Of a DNA stretch of 64,000 nucleotides, positions 50,585 to 58,555 are shown in pieces. The stretch lies in the NCBI GenBank assembly GCA_031555935.1, contig JAVBTX010000006.1:1-64000 (forward strand), in the 5' to 3' direction. The stretch comes from Roseburia_C sp031555935 (lineage in GTDB: Bacteria > Bacillota > Clostridia > Lachnospirales > Lachnospiraceae). Made by a program: the position numbers and the translations under genes. Position 1 is the first letter of the stretch, and the number at the start of each line of letters is the position of its first letter. Below the pieces are notes generated by a model. That model ran no database searches, was not told the origin of the DNA, and worked only from the letters and a program-made list of their open reading frames with translations.

Positions 50585-51106
50585 ATGGAAGATTTATTAC
50601 AGGTAGGAGTGATTAGCACCACTCATGGCATACGTGGTGAAGTAAAGGTATTTCCCACGACAGATGATGCAGAACGTTTCAAAAAGCTGAAACAGGTCAT
50701 CTTAGATACTGGAAAAGAGCAATTGGAACTTGAAATTACCCAGGTGAAATTTTTTAAGAATCTGGTCATTCTAAAATTCAAGGGAATTGATAATATAAAT
50801 GATGTCGAACAGTATAAGGGCAAAGGTCTTTTTGTCACGAGAGAACATGCTGTAAAGCTGAAAGCGAATGAATACTTTATTGCCGATTTGATAGGTCTGA
50901 ATGTAGTTACCGACGAAGGGGAAGAAATTGGAACGCTTGGTGACGTGTTGCAAACCGGCGCAAATGATGTCTATGTCATAGAGAAGGGGCCAGAGGAGCT
51001 GTTAATTCCGGCGATTAAGGAATGTATTCTGGAAGTCAATCTGGAAGCGAAACGTATGAAAGTACATCTGCTTGATGGACTGCGTGAATTAAACATAAAA
51101 AAATAG
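50585..51106 (+). CDS. rimM: Ribosome maturation factor RimM
   Basis: RimM helps 16S rRNA fold and mature near S19. The 173-residue protein has the N-terminal RimM domain (VGVISTTHGIRGEVKVFPTT) and the PRC-barrel (DLIGLNVVTDEGEEIGTLGD). AGGAGG precedes the ATG. Confidence 0.96.
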   Translation: MEDLLQVGVISTTHGIRGEVKVFPTTDDAERFKKLKQVILDTGKEQLELEITQVKFFKNLVILKFKGIDNINDVEQYKGKGLFVTREHAVKLKANEYFIADLIGLNVVTDEGEEIGTLGDVLQTGANDVYVIEKGPEELLIPAIKECILEVNLEAKRMKVHLLDGLRELNIKK

Positions 51107-51115
51107 GATGGATAA

Positions 51116-51171
51116 AGGGTGAAAGAAAAACATTTTCACCCTCCCTGATTTGTACGCTCGCAGAAGCGAGC
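51116..51171 (+). promoter_or_regulatory. Two hairpins in the rimM-trmD gap
   Basis: AGGGTGAAA (51116-51124) / TTTCACCCT (51134-51142) and GCTCGC (51156-51161) / GCGAGC (51166-51171). The second ends five bases before the GGGAG of trmD and may affect its translation. The first lacks a T-run. Confidence 0.5.
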
Positions 51172-51185
51172 AGATGGGAGCAAAC

Positions 51186-51914
51186 ATGAATTTTCATATA
51201 CTGACATTATTTCCCGAGATGGTCGAACAGGGACTGCATACCAGCATCATCGGGCGGGCTGCCGAGAAGGGACTATTGTCCATTGAGGCCATCAACATTC
51301 GGGATTATACAAATGATAAGCATAAAAAGGTAGATGATTATCCATATGGCGGTGGTGCCGGGATGGTGATGCAGGCACAGCCAGTCTATGATGCTTGGCG
51401 CTCAGTAGTTGAAAAAGTAGGCTATCAGCCAAGAACAGTCTACTTAACGCCGCAAGGACCAACCTTTACTCAAACGATGGCGAAGGAATTTGCCTTAGAG
51501 CAGGATTTGATTTTACTCTGCGGACATTATGAAGGTATAGACGAACGTGTTCTCGCGGAAATCGTCACGGACTACATTTCAATCGGTGACTATGTGCTGA
51601 CCGGCGGCGAGTTGGCGGCAATGGTGTTAACCGATGCAATTTCTAGGATGGTACCGGGGGTATTGTCCAATCAGGAATCTGGTTCGACGGAATCATTTGA
51701 GGGGAATCTACTGGAGTACCCGCAGTATAGCCGCCCGGAAGAGTGGAATGGGCATAAAGTGCCGCCGATTTTGTTATCTGGTGACCATGCCAAGGTAGCA
51801 CAGTGGCGCCGTGAACAATCTATCAGGCGGACGATGGAACGCCGCCCTGATTTAATTGCGAAGGCAGAGCTGACGGCAAAGGAACAGCAAATTTACATAG
51901 ACAAAAAAGAGTGA
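51186..51914 (+). CDS. trmD: tRNA (guanine37-N1)-methyltransferase
   Basis: TrmD methylates N1 of G37 in tRNAs, which prevents +1 frameshifts. The 242-residue protein has the SPOUT knot motifs: DDYPYGGGAGMVMQ, ILLCGHYEGIDERV, and SIGDYVLTGGELAAMV. The start MNFHIL at 51186 follows GGGAG; the frame from 51150 runs through a hairpin and is not used. rplS normally follows trmD, but is absent here. Confidence 0.97.
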   Translation: MNFHILTLFPEMVEQGLHTSIIGRAAEKGLLSIEAINIRDYTNDKHKKVDDYPYGGGAGMVMQAQPVYDAWRSVVEKVGYQPRTVYLTPQGPTFTQTMAKEFALEQDLILLCGHYEGIDERVLAEIVTDYISIGDYVLTGGELAAMVLTDAISRMVPGVLSNQESGSTESFEGNLLEYPQYSRPEEWNGHKVPPILLSGDHAKVAQWRREQSIRRTMERRPDLIAKAELTAKEQQIYIDKKE

Positions 51915-51983
51915 AAATGATAAAATAAAATTTGGAGTTTTCTAAACAGCAAAAATATGCTGGGGACACAGGGAGGAACGGTA

Positions 51984-52658
51984 ATGAACGGCTTTTTGAG
52001 TGGGCTTATACATCGCATTTACCGACACGAGAATCAAAAGAGGGAAAGGGTGTCAGTTGTTAAAATGGATAAAGAAGATTTTTTATTAAAGCAGATTGAT
52101 GATTTTCGCGAGAAAGCAAAGCAGTTGCAAGGGTTATTGCAATCGAAGGAGAATAAAGTGGTAGAGCTGCAAAATATAGTCGAAGAGCGCGAAGAGGAAG
52201 CACAGCAGCTTGCAAATGTGCTCAGCGAACGAAAAGAAGCAGCAGAGGTGTTATTAACTGGTGTTCAGTCACAGATGGATGACATGATTGGACAAGTTGA
52301 GCAGAAGTTAAATGACCTCGCTAATAAAATCGAAAGCGATGTCAATGACACGACGGGACGCACCGCAGCCCAGACTGAAGAAATGAAGGCAGCACTCGAT
52401 GAAGTGTCAAAGCAGTTAGACACAATGAAGTTAGAACTGGCTGAGAAAATTCATAGCGAGGATGTCAAATGCTATCGAAACATGGCCAAATTATTTGAAG
52501 AATTAACAACTAAAATAGAAGAAAATGATCAAATGGAAAAGGAAATCAAGAATGTGAAGGGATATGTAAAATGCCTTTCATGGATTTCGGTGATGAATTT
52601 CTTGGTACTAGTGGCATTTATATTATATAGCCTGGGAGTATTTGATTTCTTAAAATAG
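51984..52658 (+). CDS. Tail-anchored coiled-coil protein
   Basis: A 224-residue protein made almost wholly of coiled coil (about 30-190), with one C-terminal membrane helix (about 200-220, SWISVMNFLVLVAFILYSLG) and only a few residues beyond it. The start at 51984 is set by GGAGG. It takes the place where rplS is often found. No catalytic motif is seen; the family was not recognised. Confidence 0.7.
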   Translation: MNGFLSGLIHRIYRHENQKRERVSVVKMDKEDFLLKQIDDFREKAKQLQGLLQSKENKVVELQNIVEEREEEAQQLANVLSERKEAAEVLLTGVQSQMDDMIGQVEQKLNDLANKIESDVNDTTGRTAAQTEEMKAALDEVSKQLDTMKLELAEKIHSEDVKCYRNMAKLFEELTTKIEENDQMEKEIKNVKGYVKCLSWISVMNFLVLVAFILYSLGVFDFLK

Positions 52659-52683
52659 AAATGTCTCTCGCGCATCCACGTTC

Positions 52684-52724
52684 AGGACTGTTGCAAAAGA
52701 AGAAAATAATTTTGCAACAGTCCT
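52684..52724. terminator. Perfect 15-bp hairpin after the coiled-coil gene
   Basis: AGGACTGTTGCAAAA (52684-52698) pairs with TTTTGCAACAGTCCT (52710-52724). No T-run follows, so it is terminator-like only by strength and place. Confidence 0.6.
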
Positions 52725-52750
52725 GTTGTGGCAATAGGGGGTAATTTAAA

Positions 52751-54406
52751 ATGGAAACAAAAAAGGTATGGGTCATTGGACATAAAAACCCTGATACAGA
52801 TTCAATCAGTGCAGCAATTGCATATACTGAATTAAAACGACAGACCGAGGAAGGTATTGTTTTTGAAGCCAAAAGGGCAGGTCAGATTAATGAGGAAACG
52901 CGTTATGTCCTAGACTATTTCGGTGTTGAAGAACCAGCCTTAGTAAAAGACGTCGGTGCTCAGATTAAGGATATTGTTTATCGCCGCAATGAGGGCGTTA
53001 GCAGTAATATTTCAATCAAACGGGCTTGGGAAATGATGAAGAAACTCGATGTCGTATCACTGCCAATTACAAGAAGTAACAATACCCTTGAGGGACTCAT
53101 TGTAACGGGTGATATTGCCAAATCCTATATGGATGTTCTTGACAATCGAATTCTCGCAACAGCCCGAACCCAGTTTAAAAATATTATTGAAACCATCAAT
53201 GGAAAAATTATAACCGGCAACGAACACGGCTATTTTATCAAAGGCAAAGTTGTCGTGGCAGCAACCACGCCCGATGCGATGGAAGAGTATATCGAGGATG
53301 ATGACTTAGTTATTTTAGGTGACCGCTATGAATCACAATTCTGTGCACTGGAAATGAACGCCAGTTGTATTATTGTGTCTTCAGATGCCAAGGTGACCAA
53401 GACGATTATTCAATTAGCACAGGAAAAAGATTGTATGATGATTCAAACTCCATATGATACGTTTACGGTTGCACGTTTGATCAATCAGAGTATGCCGATT
53501 AAATATATTATGCGAAAAGAGGATTTGATTACCTTTGAACTTGACGACTATTTAGATGAGGTAAAAGAAGTAATGTCCAAGGTTAGGCATCGCGATTTTC
53601 CAGTGCTGACCGAAGATGGCTACTATGCCGGTATGATTTCGCGACGTAATCTACTCAGTATGCAGAAAAAGCAGATTATTCTAGTTGACCACAATGAGAA
53701 ATCACAGGCGGTCGAAGGCATCGACGGAGCGGAGATACTAGAAATAATCGACCATCACAGACTGGGCAGTTTGGAAACCATATCACCGGTGTTTTTTCGT
53801 AATCAGCCACTCGGCTGCACCTCAACAATTGTCTACCAGATGTATCAGGAGAAGGGAATCGCGGTTGATAAAACGATGGCCGGACTGATGTTAGCAGCAA
53901 TCATTTCCGACACACTGATGTTTCGTTCGCCGACCTGTACGGAAGTGGACCGTCTTGCCGCTGAGGCATTAGCGGAGATTTCCGGTGAGGACATCGAAGC
54001 ACTTGCAAAGGCAATGTTTGATGCGGGCAGTGACTTTAAGAAAAAAACCACCGAAGAAATCTTTTACCAGGATTTCAAGGTGTTTCATGTCGATGAAACA
54101 AACTTTGGTGTTGCGCAGTTAAGCTCAATGAACAAAACAGAATTGAAACAGATAAAAAAGAAGCTGCAACCATACCTGGAAAAAGTGCTGGCGGAGCAGA
54201 AGTTAGATATGGTATTTGTAATGCTGACCGATATTTTAGGTGAGGCCTCCGAAATAATTTATGCCGGAGCTGATGCACTTGCTTTATTAAATACCTGTTA
54301 TGGTGGTCCTGATAAAAATAACCGCTACATTCAAAAGGGGATAGTTTCCCGCAAGAAACAGCTGATACCGACTTTGATAGCGGGCATACAGCAGATGGAG
54401 AGATAA
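52751..54406 (+). CDS. ppaC: Manganese-dependent inorganic pyrophosphatase with CBS and DRTGG domains
   Basis: A family II (DHH) pyrophosphatase that splits pyrophosphate in the cytoplasm. The 551-residue protein has HKNPDTDSI (about 11-19) and the DHH motif in IIDHHRLGSL. Between them is a long insert (about 70-300) with a CBS pair (VVSLPITRSNNTLEGLIVTG, FPVLTEDGYYAGMISRRNL) and a DRTGG domain, as in clostridial enzymes controlled by adenine nucleotides. The C-terminal DHHA2 domain completes it. Confidence 0.95.
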   Translation: METKKVWVIGHKNPDTDSISAAIAYTELKRQTEEGIVFEAKRAGQINEETRYVLDYFGVEEPALVKDVGAQIKDIVYRRNEGVSSNISIKRAWEMMKKLDVVSLPITRSNNTLEGLIVTGDIAKSYMDVLDNRILATARTQFKNIIETINGKIITGNEHGYFIKGKVVVAATTPDAMEEYIEDDDLVILGDRYESQFCALEMNASCIIVSSDAKVTKTIIQLAQEKDCMMIQTPYDTFTVARLINQSMPIKYIMRKEDLITFELDDYLDEVKEVMSKVRHRDFPVLTEDGYYAGMISRRNLLSMQKKQIILVDHNEKSQAVEGIDGAEILEIIDHHRLGSLETISPVFFRNQPLGCTSTIVYQMYQEKGIAVDKTMAGLMLAAIISDTLMFRSPTCTEVDRLAAEALAEISGEDIEALAKAMFDAGSDFKKKTTEEIFYQDFKVFHVDETNFGVAQLSSMNKTELKQIKKKLQPYLEKVLAEQKLDMVFVMLTDILGEASEIIYAGADALALLNTCYGGPDKNNRYIQKGIVSRKKQLIPTLIAGIQQMER

Positions 54407-54410
54407 AAAA

Positions 54411-55001
54411 ATGGCAAAGCAAAAGTGGAAGCCAGGCAACATGTTATATCCTGTCCCAGCGGTAATGATTAGCTGCGGACGGCCGGGCGAAAAACCAAAT
54501 ATAATCACCGTAGCATGGGCAGGAACCATTTGTTCAGACCCGGTGATGTTGTCGATATCGGTGCGTAAGAATCGATTTTCACATGATATTATTCAGGAAA
54601 CAGGGGAGTTTGTCGTCAATTTGGTAACCAAAGATTTGATTCGGGCTACAGATTATTGTGGCGTCCGTTCCGGTCGGGATGTTGATAAATTTACAGAAAT
54701 GAAGTTAACGCCGGCTGTGATTGATGAACTAAGCTGTCCCGGGATTGCAGAAAGTCCGGTCAATATTGCCTGCAAGGTCACCGAAGTCAAAGAGCTTGGC
54801 AGTCATGATATGTTTTTGGCCACGGTGCTCGGAGTATACGTTGACGACTCCTACATGGATGAGCAGGGAAAATTTCATCTGAATCAGGCCGGACTGACAG
54901 CATACTCACATGGTGAATATTTTGAGCTAGGGAAGAAGATAGGCAAGTTCGGATATTCCGTGCAGAAGAAAAAGACAAAGCAGAAAAAAAGACGAATGTA
55001 G
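54411..55001 (+). CDS. Flavin reductase family protein
   Basis: A 196-residue FMN-binding split-barrel protein of the flavin reductase-like family: NMLYPVPAVMISCGRPGEKP, NIITVAWAGTICSDPVMLSI, SGEFVVNL-type block. The tail is very basic (KKKTKQKKRRM). Its start lies 4 bases after the pyrophosphatase stop, so the two are co-transcribed. The physiological electron acceptor is unknown. Confidence 0.88.
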   Translation: MAKQKWKPGNMLYPVPAVMISCGRPGEKPNIITVAWAGTICSDPVMLSISVRKNRFSHDIIQETGEFVVNLVTKDLIRATDYCGVRSGRDVDKFTEMKLTPAVIDELSCPGIAESPVNIACKVTEVKELGSHDMFLATVLGVYVDDSYMDEQGKFHLNQAGLTAYSHGEYFELGKKIGKFGYSVQKKKTKQKKRRM

Positions 55002-55026
55002 CGTGCCTAAAGGCACGCATCATTTT
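55001..55026. terminator. Terminator between convergent genes
   Basis: GCGTGCC (55001-55007) and GGCACGC (55012-55018) form a G+C-rich hairpin with loop TAAA, then ATCATTTT. It overlaps the last bases of both flanking genes. Confidence 0.7.
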
Positions 55027-55535
55027 AATAAGAGGTCCATCAGACAGGCGTAAACGTCGTCACTCTGGTTTTTCCAGTTCTGACAGATAGCTTCCGCCTG
55101 TTCTTTTGTTTTTACGGTCAAGGTCAGGTCAAGTCTGGAAACACCATGATTCTTCATCTGACAACGAGCTGCATACTCCTGCTCTGGTGTTTTATAATAG
55201 TCAGCCAATAACGAATTTTCGATTTTAAGCTCCATTTTCTTGTCAGCAAAATAAGAAAGCACGTCCTCTTGAATCGATAAAGAAATTTTATCCTGAAAAT
55301 AACGCAGCGTTTCTTTTCCGGCTGGAGTAGCCAGATACTGGGTATTGCTGTGCGTGGACTGAGCCAGAATTAAGTCAGAGTTCAACAAATCATGAATGAC
55401 TTGCTGAATCGTAAAATAATCCGTATATTCCTTCGCTAGAAAGAAATCGGAAATCTGTGTATTGGTCAGAGGAAAATCAACCTTTTCCAGCATATAAATA
55501 ATAATCAATTTGTATAATGTAGATGGTTCAGCCAT
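55020..55535 (-). CDS. DUF4364 winged-helix-like protein
   Basis: A 171-residue protein with a winged helix-type N-terminal half (LYKLIIIYMLEKVDFPLTN, TQISDFFLAKEYTDYFTIQQ) and a C-terminal alpha/beta half. This matches the DUF4364 family of clostridia, thought to be transcription regulators. The start MAEPSTL at 55535 follows AAAGGTG; GTG at 55544 would overlap it. Target genes are unknown. Confidence 0.85.
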   Translation of the reverse strand: MAEPSTLYKLIIIYMLEKVDFPLTNTQISDFFLAKEYTDYFTIQQVIHDLLNSDLILAQSTHSNTQYLATPAGKETLRYFQDKISLSIQEDVLSYFADKKMELKIENSLLADYYKTPEQEYAARCQMKNHGVSRLDLTLTVKTKEQAEAICQNWKNQSDDVYACLMDLLLK

Positions 55536-55583
55536 GATAATCACCTTTCTGTATGTTCTATATGTGTTAAATAATAAGCAGTT

Positions 55584-56531
55584 TTAGTGTGATAGCAGAG
55601 TGGATGGGTAGAATTTTCCCTGCCAGATATTATTTTGGAGCATATTTTTATGAATCAGATTTAAAACACGTTTTTTATCGGTACTCCAAGTGGGAGCAAT
55701 CAGTAGCGCTCTGGGACCATCACCAGTAATCCGGTGAATCACAATTTCCTCTGGAATACGTCCCAGACACTGCGGAATAAACTCACAGTATTCTTCCATT
55801 GTGAATAATGGAAATGGGTGTTCTTCGTAATAAGTTGCCAAATCCGTTCCTTTTAAAATATGCAGTAACTGCAATTTCAGTCCTTGAATCGGAAGTGCAG
55901 CAACTTTGTCGATGGAGGCCAGCATCATTTCCTTTGTTTCGTTTGGCAGACCCAAAATTAAATGCACAATTGTTTCGATGCCAGCAAGGTGCAGACGCAT
56001 AACGGTTTCTTCAAAGCATTGATAAGAAAAGCCACTGCGAATCAATTGACTAGTGACCGCATGTGTTGTTTGTAGTCCCAGTTCAATCCAGACGGGTTTG
56101 ATTTGATTTAATTCGACCAACAGTGCGAGTACCTCATCATCAATGCAATCCGGTCTGGTCGCAATGGAGAGCAAAACAATATCAGGCGCCTCGATTGCCG
56201 CCATAAAAATACGGCGCAGATAAGAGATATCGGCATAAGTGTTGGTGTATGCCTGAAAGTAGGCAATAAATTTATGACAGGTAGTTTTTTGCTGGATGCG
56301 TTGCTTTGCTTCAGCAAGCTGAGCGGTAATAGAATTCCCCAATGTAGCCGCGAAGTCACCAGAACCGCCAGCGGAACAAAAGATGCAGCCGCGGGTGTCT
56401 AAAGTACCATCGCGATTAGGGCAGGTCATCCCGCCATTAAGTGACAGTCGGTAGACTTTTTCACCAAAAACCTGTTTTAAATAATCGCTTAAAGAGTGAT
56501 AACCAAATTGATTTGTTGTTTGCATACACAT
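55584..56531 (-). CDS. Radical SAM protein, TIGR01212/YtqA type
   Basis: A 315-residue radical SAM enzyme. The Fe-S Cys motif is of the extended form in MTCPNRDGTLDTRGCIFC (about 35-52), and SAGGSGDF follows, as in the YhcC/YtqA family. SAM-binding segments (IELGLQTTH, LILGLPNETKE) are present. The substrate is not established. No ribosome binding site is visible. The promoter is so close that translation may start at the second ATG (56525) on a leaderless mRNA. Confidence 0.9.
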   Translation of the reverse strand: MCMQTTNQFGYHSLSDYLKQVFGEKVYRLSLNGGMTCPNRDGTLDTRGCIFCSAGGSGDFAATLGNSITAQLAEAKQRIQQKTTCHKFIAYFQAYTNTYADISYLRRIFMAAIEAPDIVLLSIATRPDCIDDEVLALLVELNQIKPVWIELGLQTTHAVTSQLIRSGFSYQCFEETVMRLHLAGIETIVHLILGLPNETKEMMLASIDKVAALPIQGLKLQLLHILKGTDLATYYEEHPFPLFTMEEYCEFIPQCLGRIPEEIVIHRITGDGPRALLIAPTWSTDKKRVLNLIHKNMLQNNIWQGKFYPSTLLSH

Positions 56532-56560
56532 ATCATAGCATTAAAAAAATGACAAATCAA
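56532..56560 (-). promoter_or_regulatory. Promoter of the radical SAM gene
   Basis: On the minus strand TTGATT (56560-56555), 17 bases, TATGAT (56537-56532). The expected start of transcription is near 56525, at the second ATG of the gene. Confidence 0.6.
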
Positions 56561-56595
56561 GAAAAATAGGACTTCCTATTTTAAAACAAGTAGTG

Positions 56596-56663
56596 TATAA
56601 TGTGTAATATCAAATCTTGGAATCGTAAGTAATAGGAGTCCAGTGGCGCATGCATCCCATGCG
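56596..56663 (+). promoter_or_regulatory. rho -10 element and leader hairpin
   Basis: TATAAT at 56596-56601 is a good -10, but the -35 (TTCCTA) is poor. CGCATG (56647-56652) / CATGCG (56658-56663) forms a small hairpin in the roughly 115-base leader. rho genes are often autoregulated through their leaders; nothing here proves it. Confidence 0.4.
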
Positions 56664-56723
56664 TAAATCCCAATGACACAATAGATAATTACATAGTTGT
56701 AATTTGTAATGAAGGAGAAAAAA

Positions 56724-58124
56724 ATGAGAGAAAAGTATGAGAGTCTTTCGGCAACGACATTACGTGATGTGGCAAAGACAAGAGGAATCAAGCATACGTC
56801 AACAATGAAAAAAGCTGATTTAGTAGAAGCGATGTTAGCCGAAGATGAAAAACAAACCAGTGCCAAAACCACGCCGGAGGATAGTGCTGAAAGCAAATCT
56901 CCGAATAATTCGGAAAGTAACTCTCCAAGTAACGTGGAAAGCAACTCTCCAAGTAACGTGGAGAGTCGGGAAAAAATGATGGAACGTCAGGAATTAGACA
57001 GTGGTGTGGCAGCAAATGGTATTTTAGAAGTAATGCCGGATGGCTATGGCTTCATTCGTTGCGAGAACTATCTGCCGGGTGAAAATGATGTCTATGTATC
57101 ACCATCACAGATTCGTAAATTCAATCTAAAAACCGGTGATATTATTGTTGGTAATACCAGAGTAAAAACTCAGGCAGAGAAATTTTCGGCGCTGCTCTAT
57201 ATTACGACCATTAACAATTACCATCCATCCGAGGCAATGCGACGGAAGAATTTTGAAGATTTAACACCAATATTTCCAAATGAGCGCCTTCGTTTAGAGA
57301 CTGAGAGCCGTAATATGGCAATGCGAATTGTTGATTTGGTATCGCCAATTGGTAAAGGACAGCGTGGTATGATTGTGTCCCCGCCAAAAGCCGGTAAGAC
57401 CACCTTGTTAAAAGAGGTTGCTAAATCAGTAACGAAGAACAATCCGAATATGCACTTAATCATTCTTTTGATTGATGAGCGTCCAGAGGAAGTTACCGAC
57501 ATCAAAGAAGCGATAGAAGGTAAAAATGTTGAGGTGATTTACTCTACCTTCGACGAACTGCCAGAACATCACAAACGAGTTTCGGAGATGGTAATTGAGC
57601 GGGCAAAACGTCTTGTCGAGCATAAAAAAGAAGTAATGATTTTATTAGATAGTATTACCAGATTAGCCAGAGCCTACAACTTGACCGTTCCACCAAGTGG
57701 ACGAACTTTATCCGGTGGTTTGGACCCAGCGGCACTGCATATGCCAAAACGTTTCTTTGGTGCGGCGCGAAATATGCGTGAGGGCGGCAGCCTGACCATT
57801 TTAGCAACAGCCTTAGTCGATACTGGCAGCAAGATGGATGATGTAGTCTATGAAGAATTTAAGGGAACCGGTAATATGGAACTTGTGCTTGACCGCAAGC
57901 TTTCCGAGAAACGTGTCTTCCCAGCACTAGATATAGTGAAATCAGGAACGAGACGAGAAGACCTATTGCTCGACCATGAAGAACAGGAAGCGGTCATGAT
58001 TATGCGTAAGGCCATCAATGGAATGAAGACAGATGACGCGGTGGAGAGCATTATGAATATGTTTGCTCGCACCAGAAATAATAAGGAATATTGTCAGTTA
58101 ATCAAAAAGACAAAATTTTTCTAA
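56724..58124 (+). CDS. rho: Transcription termination factor Rho
   Basis: Rho is the hexameric RNA helicase that ends transcription. The 466-residue protein has an N-terminal SAP-like helical part (YESLSATTLRDVAKTRGIKH), a low-complexity insert (about 45-90, Ser/Asn/Glu-rich with the octapeptide NSPSNVES twice), the cold-shock RNA-binding fold (GILEVMPDGYGFIRCENYLP), and the RecA-like motor with Walker A SPPKAGKTTLLKE and SGGLDPAALHMPKRFFGAAR. The start at 56724 is set by AAGGAG. Confidence 0.97.
   Translation: MREKYESLSATTLRDVAKTRGIKHTSTMKKADLVEAMLAEDEKQTSAKTTPEDSAESKSPNNSESNSPSNVESNSPSNVESREKMMERQELDSGVAANGILEVMPDGYGFIRCENYLPGENDVYVSPSQIRKFNLKTGDIIVGNTRVKTQAEKFSALLYITTINNYHPSEAMRRKNFEDLTPIFPNERLRLETESRNMAMRIVDLVSPIGKGQRGMIVSPPKAGKTTLLKEVAKSVTKNNPNMHLIILLIDERPEEVTDIKEAIEGKNVEVIYSTFDELPEHHKRVSEMVIERAKRLVEHKKEVMILLDSITRLARAYNLTVPPSGRTLSGGLDPAALHMPKRFFGAARNMREGGSLTILATALVDTGSKMDDVVYEEFKGTGNMELVLDRKLSEKRVFPALDIVKSGTRREDLLLDHEEQEAVMIMRKAINGMKTDDAVESIMNMFARTRNNKEYCQLIKKTKFF
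56919..56966 (+). repeat. 24-bp tandem repeat inside rho
   Basis: Two copies, 56919-56942 and 56943-56966, of a unit beginning AACTCTCCAAGTAACGTGGA encode NSPSNVES twice. A weaker copy precedes (SPNNSES). The differences are two third-position or silent changes, so the duplication is recent. Confidence 0.85.
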
Positions 58125-58130
58125 AAATAC

Positions 58131-58160
58131 TTGCATAATCCATATCTTGTATGTTACAAT
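58131..58160 (+). promoter_or_regulatory. Promoter of rpmE
   Basis: TTGCAT (58131-58136), 18 bases, TACAAT (58155-58160), just after the rho stop. Confidence 0.55.
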
Positions 58161-58243
58161 AAACAAGCTGTTTATTCGGAAATTAAGCAGTGACGTGTTT
58201 ATTATGAAAACATGCGGAAATGATATATAGAGAGGTGAAAGAA

Positions 58244-58444
58244 ATGAGAGAAGCAATCCATCCAGATTACCATCAGGCAACAGTAACCTGTAACTGCGGT
58301 AATACTTTTGTAACTGGTACAACCAATGAAAGTATCCACGTTGAAATTTGCTCTAAATGCCATCCATTCTACACAGGACAGCAGAAAGCAGCTCAGGCAC
58401 GCGGACGTATTGAACAGTTTAATAAGAGATACGGCACGAAATAG
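58244..58444 (+). CDS. rpmE: 50S ribosomal protein L31, zinc-binding type
   Basis: The 66-residue protein starts MREAIHPDYHQATVTCNCGN and has CNC and CSKCHPFYTG, the Cys residues of the zinc-containing (C+) L31. Genomes with this form often keep a zinc-free paralogue elsewhere for zinc shortage. The start at 58244 follows AGAGGTG. Confidence 0.97.
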   Translation: MREAIHPDYHQATVTCNCGNTFVTGTTNESIHVEICSKCHPFYTGQQKAAQARGRIEQFNKRYGTK

Positions 58445-58463
58445 GAACTACACAATAACGAAA

Positions 58464-58491
58464 ACTCCATCAGATAGCTATCTGATGGAGT
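58464..58491. repeat. 28-bp perfect palindrome after rpmE
   Basis: ACTCCATCAGATAG (58464-58477) and its complement (58478-58491) form a perfect palindrome without a T-run, 8 bases before a regular terminator (58499-58532). It may be an RNA-stabilising hairpin or a protein site. Confidence 0.8.
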
Positions 58492-58498
58492 CAGAGAT

Positions 58499-58532
58499 AA
58501 GGTTGAGGTTAATGTAATCTCAACCTTTTTTT
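58499..58532 (+). terminator. Terminator of rpmE
   Basis: AAGGTTGAG (58499-58507) pairs with CTCAACCTT (58519-58527), followed by a T-run. TTGGAG after it serves the next gene. Confidence 0.85.
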
Positions 58533-58555
58533 GGAGAAGAGGTTTAAGCATAAAT

